The notes beneath the pieces are model-generated. The model was not told the origin of the DNA. It searched no databases and saw nothing but the letters and a program-made list of their open reading frames with translations. A stretch of 64,000 nt of DNA from Telmatospirillum sp. J64-1 (GTDB lineage Bacteria > Pseudomonadota > Alphaproteobacteria > Rhodospirillales > Magnetospirillaceae): assembly GCF_006980715.1 (NCBI RefSeq), contig NZ_SBHN01000017.1:1-64000 (forward strand), read 5' to 3'. The position numbers and the translations under genes were made by a program. Below are positions 57,395 to 64,000 of the stretch, piece by piece (position 1 is the first letter of the stretch; each line of letters starts with the position of its first letter).

Positions 57395-58253
57395 ATGTCC
57401 AAGGAGAAGACCGTCCCCGGCATAAGTCCGCGCGCCGACTGGCGCGATCCCGAAAGTTACAAACCCCTCATCGACCTGGACCGGGCCGGTTGGGCCTGGG
57501 AGTGGCTCAAGCGCAATCCCGACTTCGCCACGGCTGCCGGTGGGCTGCCACAGGTGTCGCCTCCACTCCGTCCGTCCGCCACCGAGCCCCGGCTGAAGGC
57601 CGCTCAGCCCCGAGTCCTCCGTATCCAGAATCCGGGGCCGTTCGAACACTGGGGCGTCTTCTTTCACCACTGGCGTTGCCCTGCCGGCTACGGACGTCTT
57701 TTGGCTGCCCGATCTCAATCCATCGGTGCTCGTCGTGGAAGCGCAGCCCATTGCACCCGGCCACACCGACGCCTTCGACATCCGATGCTTTGCGTCAATG
57801 ACGACCGTGTTGTGCTGCGGCGGATCCGAGCACGTGCTTTTCAGCGATGGCTTGCGCCATCTCCAACTGATGGTGACGGCAGGCAGTGTTCTCGATGGCC
57901 CGGTGTGCCTTCGCTACCTGCTGTCGGGTCTCCGGCACATGGAGGCGAAGGTTCTGACGCTGCAACGCCTGTGCGGGCTTTGCCGCCTCGGCCGTCTGCC
58001 GCGCGGCCTCTTTCCGCCGGAGCGCCGGGTCAGGCGCTGGGCGATGATGCTGCGCGCCTGGGACGGAGAAATGGCGGGCGCGAGCCGGCGGCAGGTTGCG
58101 GCGGCGATCTTCGGGGAGATGGCGGCGCGCGAGCTCTGGGAGTCCGGTTACCGCTCCCGCATGCAACGACTTGTCGGCGAGGCGGAGGAGATGGTCAGCG
58201 GCGGCTACCTGGGACTGCTGAGGCGGGAAACAGAGGGAAAGAGGGGCTTCTGA
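57395..58253 (+). pseudogene. Trans_reg_dom/DUF2285 regulator with a frameshift
   Basis: It starts at ATG 57395. The first part (DWRDPESYKPLIDLDRAGWAWEWLKRNPDF) is the transcriptional-regulator-like domain (DUF6499 type). The second part, in another frame (FTTGVALPATDVFWLPDLNP, then GLRHLQLMVTAGS, RVRRWAMMLRAWDGEMAGASRRQVAAAIFG), is DUF2285. Removing one T from the run at 57662-57664 restores a continuous protein of about 285 residues. Such proteins are common regulators in alphaproteobacterial integrative elements. Either a mutation or a base-calling error. Confidence 0.78.
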
Positions 58254-58317
58254 CGGGTGAAGGGCTGAAGCCGGCGAGAGAACACCGGCCCACCCGCAAC
58301 CCGTGAGGAGACCTCCC

Positions 58318-58833
58318 ATGTTCCAGTTCGTCCGCCTGTCCGCCGTCATCGGCATCGTGTTTTTCGCCTGTCTGTCCTTCTGGCCCGCGCTCGACGAGGA
58401 GCATTCCGGCCCGGCCAATGTGATCGACGCCGATACAATCGAAGTGGGCGGCGAGAAGCATCGCCTCTACGGCGTCGATGCCGTGGAGATCGACCAGCGC
58501 TGCCGCCGTCGCGATAGCGCGACATGGCCTTGCGGCAGAGAGGCCGCCGCCGCGCTTACCAAATTTCTCGAAGGCCGAAAGGTCAGTTGCGAAGTCTGGC
58601 AGGGAACGACGCGCGATGCCCATGGCCGGTTCGTATCTGTTTGCTACGCCGGTGGCGACGACATCAGTAGCTGGGTGGCGAAGAACGGCTGGGCGGTTGC
58701 CGATCGCGACGCCAATCGTCTCTACAACTACACAAGCGACGAGGGCACGGCCCGGTTTCTGCGCCGCGGCATCTGGAACGGAACCTTCGATCCGCCCGCC
58801 GAATGGCGGCGCCGGCAGCAGGTAGGAGGGTAG
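58318..58833 (+). CDS. Thermonuclease (SNase) family protein
   Basis: A 171-residue protein with GAGGAGACCTCCC upstream. A membrane anchor or signal (VRLSAVIGIVFFACLSFWPAL) leads to the staphylococcal-nuclease fold (VIDADTIEVGGEKHRLYGVDAVEI, CGREAAAALTKFLEGRKVSCEVW, DAHGRFVSVCYAGGDDISSWVAKNGWAVA). Catalytic Asp and Arg are partly conserved (DADTI; the Arg-Leu-Tyr-Gly segment). Exported SNase-like proteins are usual in this type of element. It lies three bases before the next gene. Confidence 0.85.
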   Translation: MFQFVRLSAVIGIVFFACLSFWPALDEEHSGPANVIDADTIEVGGEKHRLYGVDAVEIDQRCRRRDSATWPCGREAAAALTKFLEGRKVSCEVWQGTTRDAHGRFVSVCYAGGDDISSWVAKNGWAVADRDANRLYNYTSDEGTARFLRRGIWNGTFDPPAEWRRRQQVGG

Positions 58834-58835
58834 CC

Positions 58836-59682
58836 ATGAACGCGCTGTTTCCCCCGCCGACCGACATCTCCACCATCAGGCTCCGAGCGCCTTCGCTCGG
58901 CGCCGGTGTGCAGTCTACCACCCTGGCCCTTATGGCCGCCCACGGCGAGGTCGGGCCGATGCCCGACTGCGCCATCTTCGCAGACACCGGCTGGGAGTCG
59001 AAGGCCGTCTATGAGCATCTCGCCTGGCTTAAATTGCCGAATGTATTGCCGTTCCCAGTGCATATCGTGACTGCTGGCAACATCCGCGACGGGCTGGTCC
59101 GCGGCGCGCAGGGCGAGCGCTGGGCCTCGATCCCCGCCTTCACCAAATCCGCATCGGGCAAGGTCGGCATGATCCGCCGGCAGTGCACCAAGGAACTGAA
59201 GATCGTGCCGATCCGCCGCAAGGTGCGTGAGCTGGTCGGGCTCACGGGCAAACGCTCGCCGGGCCGCCCCGTCGTTGAACAGTGGATCGGTATCTCCCTG
59301 GACGAGATCGTGCGTATGAAAATGTCCTTCGAGCCCTGGCAGGTGAACCGCTGGCCCCTCATCGAACTGGGGCATGGCGCGCCGCGACTGCCTGCGCTGG
59401 CTGGAACGGCACGGCTATTCCATGCCGCCCAAGAGCGCCTGCATCGGATGTCCGTATCATTCCGACGTCATGTGGCGGCAGATGCGCGAGGAGGATCCCG
59501 ACGGCTTCGCCGATGCTGTCGCCATCGACCGGCTGATCCGCACCGGTTTCCGCAATCTGCGCGGCGAGGTGTATCTCCATCGCTCCTGCGTGCCGCTCGA
59601 CGAGGCCGATCTCGACACGCTGGCGAACAAGGGACAACTCGACCTCTTCGCCGACGAATGTGACGGCATGTGCGGCGTGTGA
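58836..59682 (+). pseudogene. PAPS-reductase-like protein with a frameshift
   Basis: From the ATG at 58836 (TAGGAGGG upstream). The N-terminal part has the ATP-pyrophosphatase-type start (LGAGVQSTTLALMAAHGEVGPMPDCAIFADTGWE) and RRQCTKELKIVPIR. The frame changes in the GGGG run at 59369-59372; beyond it GMARRDCLRWLERHGYSMPPKSACIGCPYHSD continues the family sequence, with paired cysteines. One fewer G would give about 281 residues. Phosphoadenosine-phosphosulphate-reductase-like proteins of this type are common in mobile elements and may modify DNA or tRNA. Confidence 0.8.
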
Positions 59683-59799
59683 CCTGTTTTGCCTGATCGC
59701 CGAAAGGGTCGCTCTCGACAAGTTCGAGAGCGGCCCTTTCGCCCGTGACGGGTTGCCAGGTCCGGAACGGTTCTGGGCCGCCCGTCGCGGAGAACATCG

Positions 59800-60186
59800 A
59801 TGCACGATCGCAATTACAGCGCCACCATCGCCAAGGCCCTCGCCACGCCGGGCGGCCATCTGAAGCTCGGCCGCGGAGGGTTCAGTCTGCACTACCTGAA
59901 TGAGTATGGCGGCCAGAGCAGCCTGTCCGGCTACGACTGCGACGCCGTGAAACAGCAGGCCATCGCCGCCGGACTTGCGGTGATCGACAGCCGCTGTGTC
60001 GACTTCGACAAGGTGGTCAGGCTCGCTATCTCCGGGCCGATGATCTGCGTGGGCGGTACGCCCGAGCCTGAACCATGGGGCGCGTTCTCCTATGCCCCGC
60101 TGGTCGTGGTCGCCCGCGTCTACGCCGCAGCCGGGGCGGAGGTCTACAACCTCGACCTGGAGGAAGCGGCGGGGGCGGCGGCCTGA
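59800..60186 (+). CDS. Hypothetical protein
   Basis: A 128-residue protein from the ATG at 59800. Mixed alpha/beta (YSATIAKALATPGGHLKLGRGGFSLHYLNEYGG, DAVKQQAIAAGLAVIDSRCVDFDKVVRL, YAPLVVVARVYAAAGAEVYNLDLEEAA). No membrane segment or known motif. It lies between the PAPS-reductase-like and ParB-like genes, and its type recurs in related elements. Confidence 0.65.
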   Translation: MHDRNYSATIAKALATPGGHLKLGRGGFSLHYLNEYGGQSSLSGYDCDAVKQQAIAAGLAVIDSRCVDFDKVVRLAISGPMICVGGTPEPEPWGAFSYAPLVVVARVYAAAGAEVYNLDLEEAAGAAA

Positions 60187-60268
60187 AGAGGGAGAGGGAA
60201 GTGGGTGTCTTCGTGACGAGCCTGGTTGGGGAAAGAGGGCTTTCTCCGGCTCGTCACGGAGAACCGAT

Positions 60269-62359
60269 ATGGCAAACCCCAAGAAAATCTCCCTTTCCCA
60301 GTCCCGGGATATTCCGTTTGACAAACTGGTGCTGTCGAGCCGCAACGTCCGGCGGGTGCGGGCTGGCGTATCGATCGAGGAACTGGCCGAGGACATCGTC
60401 CGGCGCACGCTGTTGCAATCTCTGAGCGTGCGGGCGGTGATCGGCGAGGAAGGTCAGCCCACCGACAAATATGAGGTGCAGGCCGGCGGACGGCGCTACC
60501 GGGCGCTGGAATTGCTGGTCAAGCAAAAGCGGCTGGCGAAGAACGCGCCGATCCCCTGCATCGTGCGAGTGGACGGCATTCTCGAGGAAGATTCGTTGGC
60601 CGAAAACTGCCAGCGCGTATCGCTCCACCCGTTGGATCAATTCCGCGCCTTCCAGTCGCTCAAGGAGCAGGGCCTCGGCGAGGAGGAGATCGCCGCCCGC
60701 TTCTTTGTGACGCCGCAGATCGTCCGGCAGCGGCTGAAGCTGGCCAGCGTGTCGCCTAGGTTGCTGGAAGTCTATGCCGATGACGAGATGTCGTTGGAAC
60801 AGCTCATGAGCTTCACGATTTCCGACGACCATGCCCGGCAGGAGCAGGTCTGGGAAACCGTGCAGCGCGGCTACAACAAGGAGCCCTATTACATCCGCAA
60901 GCTGCTGACGGAAAACACCGTCCGCGCCATTGATAAGCGCGCCCGCTTCGTCGGGCTCGCAGCCTACGAGGAAGCCCGCGGCATCGTGCTGCGCGACTTG
61001 TTCTCGCAGAATGACGAAGGCTGGCTCCAGGATGTCACGTTGCTGGAGAAGCTTGTCACCGAGAAGCTCGCGGCCGAGGCCAAGACGATCAAGGCCGAAG
61101 GCTGGAAGTGGATCGAGGTCGCTCCGGACTTCCCCTATGGCCACACCGCCGGCCTGCGCCGCGTCATGGGCGAAACGGAGCCGCTGTCCGACGAGGAGCA
61201 CGCCCGCCGCGAAGCCCTGCGCTCGGAGTTCGAAGAGATCGAACAGCGCTACTTCCAGGAGAGCGACGAGGACCTGCCCGAAGAGGTCGACCGGCGTCTC
61301 GCCGAGATCGAGGCGGCACTCGATGCCTTCGAGAATCGGCCCGTCATCTACGACGCGCAAGAGGTCGCCCGCGCTGGCGCGTTCGTCTCCATCGACAGCG
61401 ACGGCCGGCTGAAGATCGAGCGCGGCTATGTCCGTCCCGAGGACGAAGCACCGGTCGCGGACGACCGGGGTGATGCTAGCGAAGCAAGGGGCGATGTCGA
61501 TGCAGCATCGCCAAGTTCCGTCGAAGGCACGCAATTTGCATCCAGTCAGGATCCGACGAACGCAGATTCCTCCGACGCCGACGCGGATGGTGAGGAAGAC
61601 GGCCTGAAGCCGCTGTCCGAGCGCCTGGTCATGGAACTGACAGCGCATCGGACACTCGCCCTGCGCGATGCGGTGGCCGGCGATCCGGACATCGCCTTCC
61701 TCGCCGCGCTGCATGCCCTCGTTCTCCAGACCTTCTGGCGTTATCCGACGGCGAGCTGCCTGGAGATTCGCGCGGAAAGCTCAACGCCGACCGTTCAGGG
61801 GCCGGGGCTGAAGGAGAGCCTGTCGGCGACGGCCATCGACGAGCGGCACGCCAACTGGGAAAAGCAACTTCCCGACGAGCCCGACCTACTCTGGGAGTTC
61901 CTTTGCGATTTCGACCACGACAGCCGCATGGCGCTCTTCGCCCATTGCGTATCGCTCACCGTTAACGCAGTGCATGAGCCGTGGAACCGGACACAGGGAC
62001 GCCGGCATCATGCCGACCAACTCGCCTGCGCGGTTTCGCTCGACATGACCGCAGCCGGGTGGAAGCCGACGGTGGAGAACTACTTCAATCGCGTGCCGAA
62101 GGCTCGCATCCTCGAGGCGGTCACCGAGGCCAAAGGCGCCGGCATGGCGGAGCTCATCGAAGGTCTGAAGAAGTCCGACATGGCCGAGCAGGCCGAGCGC
62201 CTTCTGGCCGATACCGGCTGGCTGCCCGAGCCGCTGCGCACGCCCGGCGTCGAGACCGTAGTGGTCACGGGCGAACCGGGGTCCCCGGAGCCGGATGCCT
62301 CGCCATCGGAGTCTTCCGCCGCCGCCGAACTTCCGGCTTTCCTCACCGCTGCCGAATAA
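60269..62359 (+). CDS. ParB/RepB/Spo0J-family protein of the neighbouring element
   Basis: A 696-residue protein from the ATG at 60269. The ParB domain (FDKLVLSSRNVRRVRAGVSIEELAEDI, QAGGRRYRALELL, ENCQRVSLHPLDQFRAFQSL) and HTH (LGEEEIAARFFVTPQIVRQRLKLASV) occupy the first 190 residues. The remaining 500 are element-specific: charged helices, then an acidic linker and a Trp-containing C-terminal domain. It is related to, but clearly different from, the one at 16134-17975 and is in line with a second element. Confidence 0.87.
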   Translation: MANPKKISLSQSRDIPFDKLVLSSRNVRRVRAGVSIEELAEDIVRRTLLQSLSVRAVIGEEGQPTDKYEVQAGGRRYRALELLVKQKRLAKNAPIPCIVRVDGILEEDSLAENCQRVSLHPLDQFRAFQSLKEQGLGEEEIAARFFVTPQIVRQRLKLASVSPRLLEVYADDEMSLEQLMSFTISDDHARQEQVWETVQRGYNKEPYYIRKLLTENTVRAIDKRARFVGLAAYEEARGIVLRDLFSQNDEGWLQDVTLLEKLVTEKLAAEAKTIKAEGWKWIEVAPDFPYGHTAGLRRVMGETEPLSDEEHARREALRSEFEEIEQRYFQESDEDLPEEVDRRLAEIEAALDAFENRPVIYDAQEVARAGAFVSIDSDGRLKIERGYVRPEDEAPVADDRGDASEARGDVDAASPSSVEGTQFASSQDPTNADSSDADADGEEDGLKPLSERLVMELTAHRTLALRDAVAGDPDIAFLAALHALVLQTFWRYPTASCLEIRAESSTPTVQGPGLKESLSATAIDERHANWEKQLPDEPDLLWEFLCDFDHDSRMALFAHCVSLTVNAVHEPWNRTQGRRHHADQLACAVSLDMTAAGWKPTVENYFNRVPKARILEAVTEAKGAGMAELIEGLKKSDMAEQAERLLADTGWLPEPLRTPGVETVVVTGEPGSPEPDASPSESSAAAELPAFLTAAE

Positions 62360-62453
62360 GCGGCTGCTCTCTCAAATCCATTCACTTAAGCCCGGTCCCC
62401 GTAAGGCGGAATGTCCGCGCGGGGCCGGGCTTCGCCCATTTCTGGAGGTCGAA

Positions 62454-63053
62454 ATGCCGAACCCGACCAACCCTGCCTACACCCCATGGGGCAAAGCCGA
62501 CTATGAAAAGGTCTATGCCGAGGGCATCGTCTTCTACGGCACACCGTCGCATGGCGGCTACAAGCTCGACCGCGAGCGCAACGCCAAGGTTCATCCTGCT
62601 CTGCGCGAGAGAGACGGATTTTACGAAGAGGATTGCGCCTGGGCGAAAGTCGCCTTCACCTTCCCCGAAGTCTTTTCCGAGAAGGACCGCGAAGCGGCCA
62701 TCCGCACGCTGAAGGAATGGTATCCCGACGAATACGAGACTGTCGCAGGCGTTATCCTTGCCCCCGGCGAATCCCACGTCAAAGACGAGCGGCTGTTCCT
62801 TGAACGCCACGCCAACGACTGGATCGTCATCAGCGCGATCAGGTCGGACCAGCATCCCGGCATGGTCGAGTGCATCGCCACAATAGGCGGCCGACGCGGG
62901 CAATGGGGCAAGCCCGATTCCGCCGAGCGGCGCTATCTTGTGTCCAATCAGGAATACGACCAGCGCGGCAAATTCGGCTTCGTCATCGATCCCGATCGCC
63001 ACGCGCTCTGCGACGATCCCGCCAGCCTCCTCACAGGGAGGGTGGCGTCATGA
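62454..63053 (+). CDS. DUF7007-like domain protein
   Basis: A 199-residue protein with TGGAGGTCGAA before the ATG. Its layout (TPWGKADYEKVYAEGIVFYGTPSHGGYKLDRERN, YEEDCAWAKVAFTFPEVF, EWYPDEYETVAG) is that of the DUF7007 family of mobile-element proteins. Function unknown. It ends in a four-base overlap with a tiny gene. Confidence 0.72.
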   Translation: MPNPTNPAYTPWGKADYEKVYAEGIVFYGTPSHGGYKLDRERNAKVHPALRERDGFYEEDCAWAKVAFTFPEVFSEKDREAAIRTLKEWYPDEYETVAGVILAPGESHVKDERLFLERHANDWIVISAIRSDQHPGMVECIATIGGRRGQWGKPDSAERRYLVSNQEYDQRGKFGFVIDPDRHALCDDPASLLTGRVAS

Positions 63054-63157
63054 TCCCTGACCACATCCGCGCCAATTTCCAGACCCTCATGCGTGCCGCC
63101 GAAAACGGCGACCTGGCGGAGAAGAATCCCTACGAGGCTTACCGGCCGCCAGAGTGA
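63050..63157 (+). CDS. Very small protein coupled to the DUF7007-like gene
   Basis: A 35-residue protein whose ATG overlaps the preceding stop (ATGA), with GGGAGGGTGGCG upstream. Sequence IPDHIRANFQTLMRAAENGDLA is helical, then NPYEAYRPPE. A similar short tail-like protein is often found between these genes in related elements. Function unknown. Confidence 0.55.
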   Translation: MIPDHIRANFQTLMRAAENGDLAEKNPYEAYRPPE

Positions 63158-63245
63158 GAGCGGACCGGGATGAGGGTAGGCCGGGAGCGGGCAAGAGAGA
63201 GCCTGCCGCGGCCTTTTCCTGAAACCTCAATCCCGGAGCAATCTC

Positions 63246-64000
63246 ATGAATCTGATGACGCCAGCGGCGGCGGTGACCGTCGCCGCACCCGTCCGTGCGC
63301 CCGAAGAAGAGGCCGCCTGCATCCTCAAGGCGGCGGAGCGCATTCTCACCGGTCTCGAACGCGGCCTTCTCATCGAGGCCCGCGTCCTGCGGCAGGCGAT
63401 GGAGGAAGCGTTCGGCGGTTCGGACGCCGAGGGTTTCTGGACCTGGAAAGCTGCATACGAAGCTTGCGAAGCCGCGCAGGTGCTGTTCCTCCGCAGATAT
63501 GGTCGCGCCATGCGGGAGACGGCGGGCTCGCCCGCCGCACAGCTCGCCATGCTTTCCCGCATCGCCGAGCGTCTTCCCACCCACACCCGCCGCACGCAGG
63601 AGTCCGAGGAGTTCCAGCAGTTCAGCACACCCATGCCGCTTGCCTATGCGGCCATCATCGCGGCGGGCCTCACCGGCGACGATGCGGTGCTGGAGCCGTC
63701 CGCTGGCACGGGGATACTTGCCGTATTCGCCGAGATTATGGGCGCGCGGCTGGCGCTCAACGAGATCGCAGCGACGCGGGCTGCGCTCCTCCGGCGGCTG
63801 TTCCCGGACAGCCTGGTCAGCACACATGATGCCGCCAGCATCGATGACCGGCTGGCGGACGATATCGCTCCGTCGGTCGTTCTCATGAACCCACCCTTCT
63901 CGGCGGCGCTCCACGTGCAGGGGCGCGTCTCCGACGCGGACTTCCATCACGTGCGTTCGGCGTTGGCGCGGCTGCCGCAGGGCGGCCGGCTGGTTGCCAT
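63246..64000 (+). CDS. Methyltransferase/helicase-type protein, N-terminal part (runs off the window)
   Basis: The open frame from ATG 63246 continues to the last base. After a helical leader it shows FQQFSTPMPLAYAAI, the AdoMet motif VLEPSAGTGILAVFAEIMG (about residue 145) and the catalytic VLMNPPFSA (about 215), an N6-adenine methyltransferase arrangement. In this kind of element the protein is usually much longer, with a C-terminal strawberry-notch/SF2 helicase half; that part is not in the window. Confidence 0.82.
   Translation, partial: MNLMTPAAAVTVAAPVRAPEEEAACILKAAERILTGLERGLLIEARVLRQAMEEAFGGSDAEGFWTWKAAYEACEAAQVLFLRRYGRAMRETAGSPAAQLAMLSRIAERLPTHTRRTQESEEFQQFSTPMPLAYAAIIAAGLTGDDAVLEPSAGTGILAVFAEIMGARLALNEIAATRAALLRRLFPDSLVSTHDAASIDDRLADDIAPSVVLMNPPFSAALHVQGRVSDADFHHVRSALARLPQGGRLVA

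Noticed and set aside
60254-61714. 486-codon leftward frame opposite the second ParB-like gene
   Set aside because: Antisense shadow of a gene with clear ParB motifs and ribosome site.

Overview
The window looks like the chromosome of an alphaproteobacterium. It opens with the 3' end of a 23S rRNA gene, a 5S rRNA gene and an initiator tRNA, an rRNA-operon layout usual in that class, and nearly every recognisable gene family (ArdC, DUF736, DUF2958, RPA-type RepA, VirD2-like relaxase, TraR/TraI-like quorum sensing) is typical of alphaproteobacterial plasmids and integrative elements. I cannot name the genus.

The 3' 47 bp of the tRNA-fMet gene (405-451) recur exactly at 54292-54338, next to an excisionase gene and a tyrosine integrase gene. 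The roughly 54 kb between the copies is therefore an integrated mobile element. From left to right it carries: a DUF6035 protein and an AbiE-like toxin/antitoxin pair; a plasmid-type replicon (RepA plus iterons and DnaA boxes); a soluble TraG-like ATPase; ArdC antirestriction; a second tyrosine recombinase; three small membrane-protein cassettes and a secreted fibre-like protein; a string of small genes and a ParB-like protein, several headed by a recurring structured leader; a probable oriT with MobC and relaxase; a ten-plus-gene copper tolerance operon; MazEF; a second, membrane-anchored TraG; a ParA/RHH pair; a LuxR/LuxI quorum-sensing pair with lux boxes; three secreted proteins; and a defence island made of a serine recombinase, a type I restriction system (HsdR, fused HsdM-S) and a RloC/PrrC-like ATPase. 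No VirB/Trb mating-pair genes occur between the att sites, so the element looks mobilizable rather than self-conjugative, yet it has its own replicon, two coupling proteins and quorum control.

To the right of attR (54339-64000) is different DNA: a small DUF2285-like gene, a damaged IS630 element, an AraC regulator, and then genes typical of another alphaproteobacterial integrative element (Trans_reg_dom/DUF2285 regulator, thermonuclease, PAPS-reductase-like protein, ParB-like protein, DUF7007-like protein, the start of a methylase/helicase). Several genes here carry single-base homopolymer frameshifts, which suggests decay or base-calling errors.

The most novel signal is a family of at least four related leaders of about 190-220 bp in front of ardC, the DUF736 gene and two small paralogous genes. 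Their stems show compensatory base changes. Their strand and position fit transcription from the strand predicted to enter a recipient first from the oriT at about 23.07 kb, so they may be early-expression elements of the leading region. Other leads are a secreted precursor-like protein with two identical GG-CAIGMAGSC units, a trio of membrane-protein cassettes sharing a hairpin leader, and a copper ATPase whose two HMA domains both lack the usual CxxC.
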